Shown piece by piece: positions 48,090-57,990 of a DNA stretch of 64,000 nucleotides (position 1 is the stretch's first letter; each line of letters starts with the position of its first letter). Source of the DNA: Aldrovandia affinis (taxonomy: Eukaryota > Chordata > Actinopteri > Notacanthiformes > Halosauridae); assembly GCA_029706075.1 (NCBI GenBank), contig JAINUG010000033.1, forward strand, positions 1,488,001-1,552,000. Reading direction: 5' to 3'. The translations under genes were made by a program, and so were the position numbers. The notes beneath the pieces were generated by a model that was not told the origin of the DNA, ran no database searches, and saw only the letters and a program-made list of their open reading frames with translations.

Positions 48090-48745
48090 TAAAATGGCTT
48101 TGTATTCCTTGGCCGCATTTCCACCATGAGAATAATAGCTTAATCAGACCCAATGACTCCCAAGAGATGGCTGCCCATACCCTAACAAATCCACCACCAC
48201 GTTTAACAGTTGGGAACAAGCGATTCGGGTTGAAGGCTTCCTTTGTTTTTCTCCAAACATAAACCTGTCGAGATGTAGGAAAATGATTTAAAAAAACAAC
48301 AACCAACAGACGATATTACTTTCTCCCACTGCTTAGAAGTCCAGGTTTTGTGCTCGGTACACAAGGTTATGCATTGTTGTGCATAGGCCTTGGTTACAAG
48401 CGGCTTATAAATGTCAGCCCAAAAATAAATATCAGCTTTGTGAAGCTCACAACATACAGTTTTTGTTGAAACTATGTCACGGAGGTGTAGATTCTGTTGT
48501 GTGGTTCATTATTGAGGCCGTTTTGTGGTTTTTACTAGCAACTATCCTGTTAAGTGTCCGTCTGTCCATGTTGGTGAGTTTTGACTTGCAACCATTCTTC
48601 CTCTTTCCTGATGCAGTTTTTCCTTGTTTGGCATATGCCAACATAATGTATGACGACACTGCTGTGTCTGTGACCAATGTACCTGCAATTCAAGAGCCAA
48701 CTATTCGACCTCTTTCAAAACCTGATAGATCTCTCATGTTGCTTT
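48090..48745 (-). mobile_element. Tc1-like transposase relic
   Basis: Minus strand, in order: MRDLSGFERGRIVGS at the N-terminus, then SKLTNMDRRTLNRIVASK (helix-turn-helix region), then downstream VYVWRKTKEAFNPNRLFPTV and KRGGGFVRVWAAISWES in another frame. Stops and frame changes show it is dead. Ends not located. Confidence 0.8.
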
Positions 48746-49463
48746 AGAAACTCACATATTCAATTGTTGATTTTAAAACATACTGTATTTTATAGCAGAA
48801 ACATATAGGAAATTAGTACAAAGTAATATGAAACACGTGTTGACTCCTTTTTAATTGCAATTTAGTACAGGGTTCATATGAAGGGCGAGGTACAGAAGTC
48901 AAATAAGAATATTTCAAGGTAACAATACAGAAGCTGAGGGTACAGGAATCTTAAATGAAATGCAAGGGATATATAGGTGTTAGATAGGGAGAATGTATAG
49001 AGGTTTTAAAAAAAATATTCAGGGTCTTGCATAAAGCTGAGTGGTATAGACATGTTATAAGAATCTTTGGAGTACAAGAGTGTGATGGGTGTTACAAGAT
49101 ACAAGATGAAATGTAGGCCTATGATTTTCTGTAGTATTCAGAACAAAATTATTTTTCTTTGTTGTTCGTTTTGGTAATTGAAAGTTTCATAGGAAATTCT
49201 CAGGGATCCGCAGGAGTGTTTTAAAATGTAAAATGTAAATTAAATGATTAAAGTTAAATTATTTCAAATAATAATTTGACCCAAGGTCTGCTAGGGATAC
49301 AGGTGTATACAAGGTGAGTGGTATGGAGAAGTCAGGTTACTATTTACAGGGTACAGGGGTTTTAGATAAGGTTTAAAGCATGCATCATGTTAGATTAATA
49401 CTGTGATATTGTGTGATATGCAGGGTTAGAGTACAGCAGAGGATGATGAACGGCATTATGTCC
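48746..49463. other. 3' flank of the lect2-like gene
   Basis: Should hold its 3' UTR. No unambiguous polyadenylation hexamer seen on the minus strand close to the stop. Confidence 0.5.
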
Positions 49464-49630
49464 TCAGATGAAGGCCGAGGGGTCCGAGCGGTCACACATC
49501 TGCAGCTGCAAGTGGGACGTGATGCCAGAGAACCTTTCCTGAAGGGGCAACAGGTACCCCAGCGGCTGCCCCCGGGAGACTGCACCCACATAGCGGTAGG
49601 GCCGAATGTTGAAGATCTTCACGCAGAACT
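49464..49630 (-). CDS. lect2-like exon 5 (C-terminal LECT2 domain, stop)
   Basis: A 167-nt exon that starts in phase 1 after the acceptor ctcttgttag and ends with TGA at 49464-49466. It encodes EFCVKIFNIRPYRYVGAV, RGQPLGYLLPLQ, SGITSHLQLQMC and DRSDPSAFI, closely matching the end of LECT2 in length and order. Where LECT2 has SHVH (the second His binds zinc) this protein has SHLQ. No canonical polyadenylation signal was recognised just downstream. Confidence 0.88.
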
Positions 49631-52600
49631 CTAACAAGAGTGGAGGCAAAACAGGTCAACATGCGACAGTCCTGAAAACTGCAAAACACACTGGTTGTGC
49701 TGGACAGCACAGTGCAGCATTCAGTGCATCACATGCCTCCACTAATGATCTGAACACCAAACTGCATCCGCTGTATTTGTTCTTGTTATTGATTTACTTT
49801 GCAGAAACTTGTATTCAAGGTGACTTACACATCTTACATTTTGCAAACATTAGTTTACACAAATGAATACAGTATTTACTGAGACAATTCACGTTGGGTC
49901 GACCGCTCAAGGGTACAAAAGCAGTGGCCCACCTGGGAATAAAACCTAGAACCCTCTGGTTACAAGCACAAGTCTTTAACTGCTATGCCAGACTGCCCTT
50001 TCACATGGAATTGTATGTAAAAGAAAATGTCAATTGTGTAAGTCGCTCTGGATAAGAGCGTCTGCTAAATGCCTAAAATGTGAAGGTACTCAAATAGAGT
50101 AAGAGCAGCGGTACTACAAAAAATACACATACTATAATGAATACATACTGCTCTAAGTGGACTCAAGAAACCATGAAGTCCAGGTGAACTCGTGTCGACT
50201 TTCACCTTCAGATCTCCACATGCAAATCAGAAGGAGCTTGTTTATTCATGTATTCAGTAGCCAAGGTGAAAGAGTCAGAATGCATTACAATTAGAGGTAC
50301 TGTATCTCTTTACCAGAAACTGTCTTGTTTATGTACAAGCCACCGTGGAGAGTAAAGAGGACATGTGGATGGGGCCCTTAATGACCATCATTACTGACAG
50401 ATGTTTATACCATCCTCGACTTTTGATGAGATTTCAAAAGCTGTCGGGGTCCAAGTGTCACAGGCAAAGTAAAGTTCAGTGTAATCTCCACACTCTCGGT
50501 TATCTACTTTAATCCTCCTAAGCCCCAACCCGCCCCCGCCTCAACTGGCCTAGCGAGACATTAGACTTGCAACAGCCTCTTTCGCACACACATCATGCCG
50601 TTACTCGCCGCAGAATAAGAGCCATGATCTTCGATTTGCCTTTCTTATCATAATAATGGCATTTGAAATGGCATCTGTTGTGGTACAGGGTGTATTTTGG
50701 TGTAATGACTGGCTTGTGCTCAATGATGTGATAGCCTTCTTGAGGGCAATCTCTGCTGTGGCAGGTTATCCTTATCTTTGAGTCATTAGTTTAAGCAGCT
50801 TTTACGCTTTGTAGTTAATTTGACACAATATTTTCAGACATTACCATGACTGCTAACTCATGATGATGGGGATCTTTTAATGTGGTACTCAAATTGTGTA
50901 CAAAGTTGAGGACAAAGCACCACATTGGCAAGGCTGAACACCTGCCCTCTTGTTTGTTGGGGACCTGGGTTTGTTTTGGTGAATGGCTTTAAATGCTACC
51001 AGTCCAAGTCTTCAAATTTAAGAGACATGAATTTAACAGAGTGCATACCTGGGTTGAAGAGTTTTACTCCTTCGTACTGTGTGCCCCTGTCTCCCCGCCG
51101 GCCAGCAGGTCCCCCCAGGGAGCCTGAGAAAGGAGCGTTGATGACAGAGTAGTCATCACATACCACATCCACCGCCTTGTGGGTTTTACCCCCCCTGGAA
51201 GAGACAGAGCACAGCCCTGAGCGTCACTGTGTCTCAATTGGTGTGTTAGCTCACTATTACAATGCGCCTTTTCAGTGTGCATGGCCAACAAATATGCAGA
51301 AGTAGTTTAGTATTCAAAAATATAGCATACCTAAGTAAGAACCCGGATGTACTAAATGCGCCAAAAATGTTGGTACAAAAACACTAGACAATATTCAGTT
51401 ACTATAAACCCATGCCTTGCGAACAAATAATAATAATACTTTTTTTAATTCCTCCTCCTTAGTTGCCTAAGGAAACAACGCAGATGACAGTACATAGTAC
51501 ATAGCATGTAACACCTAATGCACGCTGCACACATGACTGCCAAAATAACTGAAATACTTGAGTAAATGAAGGGTTCTGGCGGCTCTGTTATGGTATGGGG
51601 TGCATTTTCTTGCCATGGATTAGGTCCACTCAACCCCTTAGAGGACAATGTAAATGCCAATAAACACAAAGCCATTCTGAGTGATCACCTTCATCCTATG
51701 GTGAAGCATTTCTATCCTGAAGGGACTGGTCTTTTCCAGGATGACAATGCCCCCATGCACAGAGCACAAGTGGACAGTGAATGGTTTGAGCATGAAAATA
51801 ACGTAAACCATATGCCATGGCCTTCTCAGTCACCAGATTCAAACTCGATTGAACACTTATGGGAGATTCCGGAGTGACACATAATACAGCATTTTCCACC
51901 ACTATCAACAAAACATCAAATGATGGAATGTTTTGTGGAAGAATGGCGTTGCATCCCCCCAATAGAGTTCCAGACACTTGTAGAATCTATGCCAAGGCGC
52001 ATTGACGTTTGGTAGTTACCTGTAGTTTGTAGTGGGATTAGTATAGTATATAGCATGTAGAAAATGAGTATGTGAATCAAGACACAGGTGCAGTCTGCAG
52101 ATGGCCTTACAGTGCACATGCAGAAAATTCACTCCACCAGGGGAGGCTCAACATCTGCCTTACACTGCATCAGACCGGAGTGCAGACGCCCAAATGCGGA
52201 GAAGCCGCTCTTTGAATCTTTATACCCTGTAAAACTTAATGAGTCCCCTAATGCTTTCTATTTCTCCTCCCCCGGTTCTGTCGGGGGAATGTTGAATGAC
52301 TCTTTTCCGCACTCGGCGACAATCAGGATTAATGCACTGTCACTCGTCAGAGTGAAATACACGGTGAATGTACTGTAAAAAAGAGGGCATAAATCAAGAT
52401 TAGCGGGTGTCTGAAAAAATGCGCCGAAGAGTGGTGTAGTGGTTACGATGTTAGCCTATAACAAGAATGTAGGTGGATTGAATTCTGGGCGGGGGAACTG
52501 CTGCTATACCTTTGTGCAAGCTATTAACCTGAATTGCTTTAATAAATACTGAGCTGTATAAATGTCTAACGTGCGAAATATAATTAAACTGAGGGCCTGA

Positions 52601-55600
52601 CTGTGGTCTTTAAAGATCTCCTGGTACTTACTGCAAATAGGGGATCCCCCACTGTCCTGACCAAATTCTCAATATGTCTCTCTCAATCTGGCTAACAAAC
52701 CATTCCCCAGTTCCCTCCCTACCCCCTCAGTGGATGTTTGGTGAATGTTTTGGCCCAAAAATCTAAAATGGCTGCTGTGCATAATCCGGGGGGGCACAGG
52801 GGTACCTTTTTGAGTTGAAGGCCCCACAGCTGAACCTGTCACAGCCCCTAACTCTGTTCTGATGGTGACTGGAGCACAGGGCGCCCCAGGCACCAGGGCC
52901 TAGACAGAGGGAACAGAGTCATCAGTCACACAGTGAGGAAGAATACGCCCTGATTACCCTGAACATCTGAACACATTGGGTTATGTGCCCCCGATCCGAT
53001 GGAAATACAATGAGCGTCACCTTGCACACAGCACTGGCGCGTCTTGGGTCCTGCACACCTGTTCTTCAGGTACCTGCCCTGGCAGATGTAGGTGCTGCGC
53101 TGGCAGATCCCACCCACACTGATGCAGGCAGCATCATTCCTTAGCTCTCTGCCTGCTTTGTCACTTGTCACCTCTGTGCCGTTCCTGCCGCTCGCCGGCT
53201 TTTTGACCTTTTTGTTCAGCACCACCTCTTTGTTGAACTCCGCCTCCTTGCCTGTTTGATCCGCCTTCGCCGATTGGCCTTTTTTCTTCTCATTCTCGAG
53301 ACAGAGACCAAACAAGAGCACTTGGAAGCAATCAGAGGGGGAGAGTGGGAGATCAGGGCCCTAAATCACAGCATTGTCAATCTTGCTGAGACATCACACT
53401 CGAAAACCCCAGCAAAGTCAAACGGCACGAATCTTAGTGAAGCCTGCCTACCGTCACTTCAGTCATTTGCACTCACCTGCCTGGTGGGGTCTGCAGTAGA
53501 TTTCGGGGGAGGGGGTATAATGACTCTTGGTCTATAATGCTTCTCGTCTCTCAGTCACTCTTCAACTCCATCAAATTACCCTTTCTGACAGGTAATGAAT
53601 TTCAATCACTTTCCCTGGCAGCTCAACACAGAGGCTGCTGACTGTAATTGAAGCAAGCTGTTTATCACTGCAGAGTAATTGTGTCTTCCTGTACAGTGCA
53701 CCTTCCTGCCCAGTGCAATACCATGGTAACCTCAAGGCAAAGCAGCCCGTTTTGATCTATTGCTCCTAAGGTGTTAGCTTGGCATACCTAATATGAAGAA
53801 ATGCTATAAATACAAGGGCACGGGTCCTGATTTTCTACTTACTTTTTCTAATTTGAATGGCCCATGCAACCCTTGAATAGTTATGGGCATTTTAAATTAT
53901 TTCACTATAGAGTACTCATTAAATGATTATTGAAGTACTCACAACAAAAAAATAGATCGTGAGAATATCTAATGTAGGTGCATTTATGTAAATTAGTCAT
54001 GAAAGAAAACAAGTGCAATTTGAAATGAATTTATTGAACATGAGAAGGGGCACACTTCACATTGGTGTTTATTCTAGAACATGCCATAACATTCTAGTTG
54101 ATTCTAATTGATGACATAATAAAGGGCTGCTTTTGGAGTCTTCAAAGAACTGTACAATTCCAGAATAGAACACTGAATTAGAACTAGAACTCTCAAAAAA
54201 CTGAAAAGTATTTAGAGTTAACTAAGGAGGATTACTATTTATTCTTGCTTTAAAAAAATGAGAATATTCACATGCTCAGGGGAGAGGAGAATGCGTAGGT
54301 AATTGACTATTAGTCCCGCTATTGATGTTAGACCCGTGATGTCTGAAATAGCGGAAACTGCCACTCCCCCACTCTAAACACACACTAATATAAACTGTGT
54401 TAAAATGTTTGAATCTTAATTATATTAAAGCATTTCACATTTATTTTATTATTATTATTACTATATTTTTAAAATTATGAATACTAACATCCTTATTAAG
54501 TACTCGAGTACTCATGCCCATCCCTATTATTTAATAGCAGGCTTTCCACTCACATTTTAGTTCATGATTTTTACTGACAGAAGGGCCCTGCTGGTGTCTC
54601 GACAGCAGTATGAAAAAATACCAATGAGGCGTAGAGGTACCATTAGGTTTCATTAGGGGTGCACTGATATATCGATGGACTATCGGTATCGGTCGATATT
54701 TGCCTTGTTGACTGCAATTGGCTTATCGGCTGATAAGATCAAATTTACAGATGGCAGTGGCCGATACTTATCCATCAATTTGTGTTGCGTCAATCTGGTC
54801 TAAATGTTCTAAATGTTCAAACTTGAATTGAACAGCAGCATCTTTTATTTACAGGCTAAACTGACTGAAACCTAATTTACTCCTCTGTCAATACTGCGAT
54901 TGACTAGCTATCATGAGCACTCGGGCACTCCACACAGTCTTGCACAAGATGCACGCTAGAGCTGGGCGAAATACCCCAAAATAATTAGCATCATATGTTG
55001 ACCAAATACTTTGATAACGATATTGAAACAATCATTTGTATGCGTCAAAAATCTGAGTATATACAGATATTCAAACCAAACTTTATTTAACATTAAATGC
55101 TTGCATGTGCGATACGTTTTCAAGCATAATTTCAAGTATAAAATTTGAACTTTGCATAAACAAATACAAAAATATATATATATATATATATATATATGGC
55201 TGCCTTTTTGCATCTGCATATGATTTTTGCTTGCCTCTGCCTCTCTTTTCTTCATATTCCTTTTAATGATAACTTCTCAAATGATGGAACAGATTAGACG
55301 TATTCTGGTCTGCCGCCGGGACCGCTTTGTTACAGTACTTGCAGAACACGCTTCCTTTCTGGTCTTTGTCAGCTCATTTGTAACCAAAGTAACCCCATGC
55401 AACTGACGTGCAGCCTTTCTTAGGGACTAAACTCGTCTTCTTTCTTAGGGACTAAACTCGGTTCGTCTTCAATCTCGTTGTCACGTTTTGTCTGGGCCTA
55501 CCCTAGTTAGTGGGTTTACTGACTGAAAAAATTCATTCCATGCTTCGCCAGCTCCAAGTCTGGCACTTTGATGACGCTTCTCTCTGGTGTCACTACAGTG

Positions 55601-56765
55601 AAGTTGCACTTCATATCAAGGCTGGCTGGGATTACCTGTTTTGTGTGTTGCATATGAAAAAAGGCCAAAATGAACGCAGGAATTATTCTCCATGCAACAA
55701 TGTTATAGCCTAACTGCAATCATCAACATTTGTAAATTTGCCACGGCTGATATTTGAAATTATTAAAATTTGGTTATCGCCCAGCTCCAATGCACGCTGT
55801 TCTCGTTGCACGTGCTGTGTTTGTTAACACTGTCAAGTGAAGAAAATGTCGGCTGTGTGGGCGCATTACAAGGTATCAGAGAAAGACAATTGGTTTGCTA
55901 TTTGTAACAAATGCTCCAGTGAGATTTCAAGAGGGGGCAGCTCAGGCAAGGATTTTTAATAAATCAAATCGGATCATCCATTAACAAGTAAGACATGTAG
56001 CACAGTACAATGAGTATGTGAAAAAACATTACAATAAAAGCTGTTCCATACATTTGTATGATTGAATTTCTGCCCATTGAAAAGTATAATGAAGGTCAGA
56101 ATTATTATTATTTTTGCTAGTGAACAAATAGAACAATAAATAACAAATTATCGGTATCGTTCAATTGTGTTATTTGAATTATCGGTATCAGTATTGATCC
56201 AGAATTTTGATATCGGTGCATCCCTAGGTTTCATGTTTGTATCCTGACTGGGAACTTACTGTAGCACCCTTGTAATGTCTGTTCTTAGTTCAGAAAGTAT
56301 ACTGTTGTGTAAATTCATGCAGCAAACAAAGTGTAAGCCACTGAATGCAAGCCAGCCTTCATAAAGTTATATGCTAATAAATAAGGATAATATGTGTTTA
56401 TGTGCTGTTTGGAATCTTACAGGCACAATCTCTGGATCAGAAGTAATTAATCTAATGTTGCATGAAATATTCAATCATGCTTAAAACCTCTCTAATTCCA
56501 CCAACAAGCTCAGCCTTCTGGAACTCAGTTAACCTCCTGTATGTTTCTCTTCATGTAAATTGCTTGTCTAGAAACTGGTACTCTGGCAGCACTGGATATT
56601 TTGACAATGTCCCAGAGCTTTATAAAGAAAATATAAATACCTGCAAAACCTAAGTCATAATATGATTGGGGGTATAAAGCTTATGACCCCAATAAAATGC
56701 TAAGCATTTAAAGAGTACTCACGGCATGGAAGAACAGTGGAAACAAAAAATGTCTTCAGCTGCAT
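49464..56765 (-). CDS. lect2-like secreted protein with N-terminal six-cysteine domain
   Basis: Five minus-strand exons (56723-56765, 53021-53320, 52806-52899, 51049-51194, 49464-49630) join in phases 1, 1, 2, 1 to 249 codons with no internal stop. Domains in order: a signal peptide at about residues 1-22 (MQLKTFFVSTVLPCLLLFGL); a Lys/Glu-rich linker at 23-79; a six-cysteine domain at 80-112; and a LECT2/M23-type domain at 117-249. The last keeps GCDRF-CG, THKAVDVVC, NAPFSG, FCVKIF-IRP-RY, GYLLPLQ and MCDRSDP, and all six LECT2 cysteines. LECT2 is a secreted leukocyte and liver factor with a peptidase-M23 fold that has no known peptidase activity. Of its zinc ligands, His151 and Asp155 are present, but the third position is Gln236. 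Human LECT2 has 151 residues and no Cys-rich extension. The position beside fbxl21 matches human LECT2, so this is its ortholog or a local paralog. Confidence 0.85.
49780..50090 (-). repeat. SINE family B-like copy plus orphan tail
   Basis: 49830-50000 is a diverged minus-strand family B body (GTTTACACAAATGAATACAG, CTCAAGGGTACAAAAGCAGT, head at AGACTGCC). Next to it, 50034-50088 on the plus strand, is the tail GTAAGTCGCTCTGGATAAGA with GCGTCTGCTAAATGCC. It lies in the last intron of the lect2-like gene. Confidence 0.7.
51049..51194 (-). CDS. lect2-like exon 4 (HxxxD metal motif)
   Basis: A 146-nt exon, phase 2 in and phase 1 out, with acceptor ctcttccag and donor gtatgc. It encodes GGKTHKAVDVVCDD, NAPFSGSLGG and a Gly/Arg-rich loop (PAGRRGDRG) before YEGVKLFNP. 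H151 and D155 are the HxxxD zinc ligands of the M23/LECT2 fold. The Gly/Arg loop replaces the region with the Asn-rich turn in mammalian LECT2 and contains an RGD tripeptide. Confidence 0.85.
51536..52016 (+). mobile_element. Tc1-like relic related to the 14.3 kb MITE
   Basis: Left end ACTGCCAAAATAACTGAAAT; right end GTTTGGTAGT followed by TA. The plus strand encodes GSGGSVMVWGAFSCHGLG, FQDDNAPMHRA (second catalytic Asp) and WPSQSPDSNSIEHLWE (Glu region), so the 3' half of the transposase remains. It lies in the intron between lect2-like exons 3 and 4. Confidence 0.85.
52430..52570 (+). repeat. SINE family B-like, diverged copy
   Basis: AGAGTGGTGTAGTGGTTACG head and CTATTAACCTGAATTGCTTT body match family B in order, with many differences. 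Confidence 0.6.
52806..52899 (-). CDS. lect2-like exon 3 (start of LECT2 domain)
   Basis: A 94-nt exon, phase 1 in and phase 2 out, between the acceptor ctctgtctag and the donor gtaccc. It encodes GPGAWGALCSS then RVRGCDRFSCGAFNSK, aligning with GPWANIC and RTCDRHGCGQY of human LECT2 and with the same region of chicken MIM-1. Three of the LECT2 disulfide cysteines are here (residues 123, 134 and 139). Confidence 0.85.
53021..53320 (-). CDS. lect2-like exon 2 (end of signal peptide, Lys-rich linker, six-cysteine domain)
   Basis: A 300-nt exon, phase 1 on both sides, with acceptor gcttccaag and donor gtgacg. The first residues (LLFGLCLE) finish the signal peptide. A linker of about 55 residues with many Lys and Glu follows. 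Then comes CISVGGICQ...YICQGRYLKNRC...QCC, with cysteines at residues 80, 87, 94, 103, 111 and 112 (C-x6-C-x6-C-x8-C-x7-CC). Beta-defensins have C-x6-C-x3-5-C-x8-10-C-x5-7-CC. A similar GGxC...CxGP...CC pattern also starts many secreted cell-wall hydrolases. Canonical LECT2 has no equivalent. Confidence 0.82.
53321..54653 (-). other. lect2-like intron 1, proximal part
   Basis: A donor-like gtgagt (minus strand, 53471-53476) has no ATG or open frame before it and is not used in the model. Otherwise AT-rich unique sequence up to the hAT element. Confidence 0.5.
54957..55789 (-). mobile_element. nested hAT element with 8-bp target duplication ATGCACGC
   Basis: Ends read TAGAGCTGGGCGAAATA and, on the other strand, TGGAGCTGGGCGATAA. 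ATGCACGC flanks both sides (54949-54956 and 55790-55797). On the minus strand about 55245-55390 keeps VFCKYCNKAVPAADQNTSNL then FHHLRSYH, a BED-type zinc finger, with a stop upstream. A (TA)n run at about 55171-55198 follows. Confidence 0.9.
55846..55959 (+). pseudogene. BED zinc-finger remnant of the outer hAT transposase
   Basis: ATG-initiated 37 codons ending at TAA: VWAHYKVSEKDNW, then FAICNKCSSEISRGGSSGKD. W, the CxxC pair and the ISRGG block are typical of ZBED/hAT transposase N-termini. The His pair and the catalytic domain are gone. Confidence 0.8.
56723..56765 (-). CDS. lect2-like exon 1 (signal peptide start)
   Basis: ATG at 56763-56765, with A at -3, opens 14 codons plus one base before the donor gtgagt (56717-56722). 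Joined to the exon at 53320 it gives MQLKTFFVSTVLPC followed by LLLFGLCLE, a good signal peptide with a hydrophobic core. I picked this exon because its phase-1 donor and hydrophobic sequence complete the otherwise start-less exon 2. No other ATG-donor pair fitted between 53.4 and 56.8 kb. Transcript evidence is needed to confirm it. Confidence 0.7.
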
Positions 56766-57454
56766 TCTGACGGCCTCTAGAATGAGCCCCGCAACAGTGA
56801 AGCGGCAGCCAGCAACCGAGCAGCAGAGTGCCACAGACAGAACAGAACCACAAGACAGATACAAAAATGCCTCAGTCTGAAGCTTTCTGACAAATTAATT
56901 CTCAGATTAAGATTTCAATTATTGCCAAAAACTGATTTGTTTTGTGTTTGGCTGATGTATTTGCAAAGACATTGTCTGCTGTGTGTATAGCTTACCCGGC
57001 CGGTGGAGCTGTGAGTTTGAGCTTGGACCAACACAAAGAGAATACTGTTGAGATCCAGGTCAGCTCATACTTGAGTAAGGTTCAATTCTGATCACAAGAT
57101 ATTTGTCCTGAGTCAATGTTGATGTTGGCATTCGGAAACACATTACTGGGGCCCTCTCAAGCAGCTCCACATTCAAATACCAGCCGCTTTAAAAACAATA
57201 ATATTTTGTAACTTATAACCAGCAGAATCTTGTACTTTCGCCTCTTATTTATTCAGCAGAAGACCCTACCCTGGGCCACTTAAGTTATCTTTAACCCTTT
57301 AATAGTCCCGCCCAGAAAAAAGCAATGGCAAAAGTCACAATGCGCTCTATTCAATGGTTGAGCAGACCATTAAAGGGTTCATTGCTGCTGGGTGGCTCAT
57401 CCTTTTAAGATCTTCTCGTGTGTGAATGAGCCCTGTGGTCTGGTACTGAATCCA

Positions 57455-57835
57455 GACTATGCCAGTTCAAACTGTGGCCAGCAATCCCATGGAGCAATGT
57501 ATAATTGGTGATAGTGTCACCCAGGAAGGATTAGTTAGCCGGGTTGTCCTTGTCTCGTTGCACACCAGCGATCCCTGCTGGTCAATCGGGCATCCACAGT
57601 TTGCTGGTATAAAACTGCACATGAAGTGTCTTCCTCTGACTCATGTCTGTGCAAGCTTAACTTGTAGACTGCAGTGTGAAAATACGCGGCGGCTGACATC
57701 ACATGTTTCGGAGGAGAGCGTGTGCTTGTTTACACTTTACCTAATTGACAGTGGAGGTTGAAGCAAGATTAAGAATATGTTTGGGCATCCCAAATTTGGG
57801 AGAAAAAGGGAAAAGCATAAAAAAGAAAAAAAAAG
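57455..57835 (+). repeat. SINE-like repeat, family E, copy 2
   Basis: Shares GCCAGTTCAAACTGTGGCC, ATGTATAATTGGTGATAGTG and the end GGGCATCCCAAATTTGGGAG, followed by an A-rich tail, with the copy at 11630-11985. The 100-codon frame inside is an artefact. Confidence 0.6.
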
Positions 57836-57854
57836 ATATTTAATTGTAAATATT

Positions 57855-57990
57855 GTCTGCATATTGTTGTAGAGCTGGATATTTTCTGAAGCAATTTATT
57901 TTAAGTACCTAGCTCAAAGGTACAACAACAGATTCAAACCAGCAAACCTCTGATTAAAGGTTTAGTTCTCGGGCACAACTACACCATACT
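57855..57990 (-). repeat. SINE family B-like, diverged minus copy
   Basis: AGCTGGATATTTTCTGAAGC, AAGTACCTAGCTCAAAGGTA and the closing ACTACACCATACT follow the order of family B in reverse. Confidence 0.65.

Larger units (their letters stand above)
54654..56226 (+). mobile_element. hAT element with 8-bp target duplication GGTTTCAT
   Basis: Ends read TAGGGGTGCACTGATAT and, on the other strand, TAGGGATGCACCGATAT. GGTTTCAT flanks both sides exactly (54646-54653 and 56227-56234). The inside keeps a BED-finger start (see 55846-55959) and many TATCGG words near both ends. A second hAT is inserted at 54957-55789. The whole lies in intron 1 of the lect2-like gene. Confidence 0.92.

Noticed and set aside
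53471-53560. Alternative first exon of the lect2-like gene with a good gtgagt donor
   Set aside because: No ATG or open frame precedes the donor, whereas the exon at 56723-56765 fits phase and signal-peptide character.
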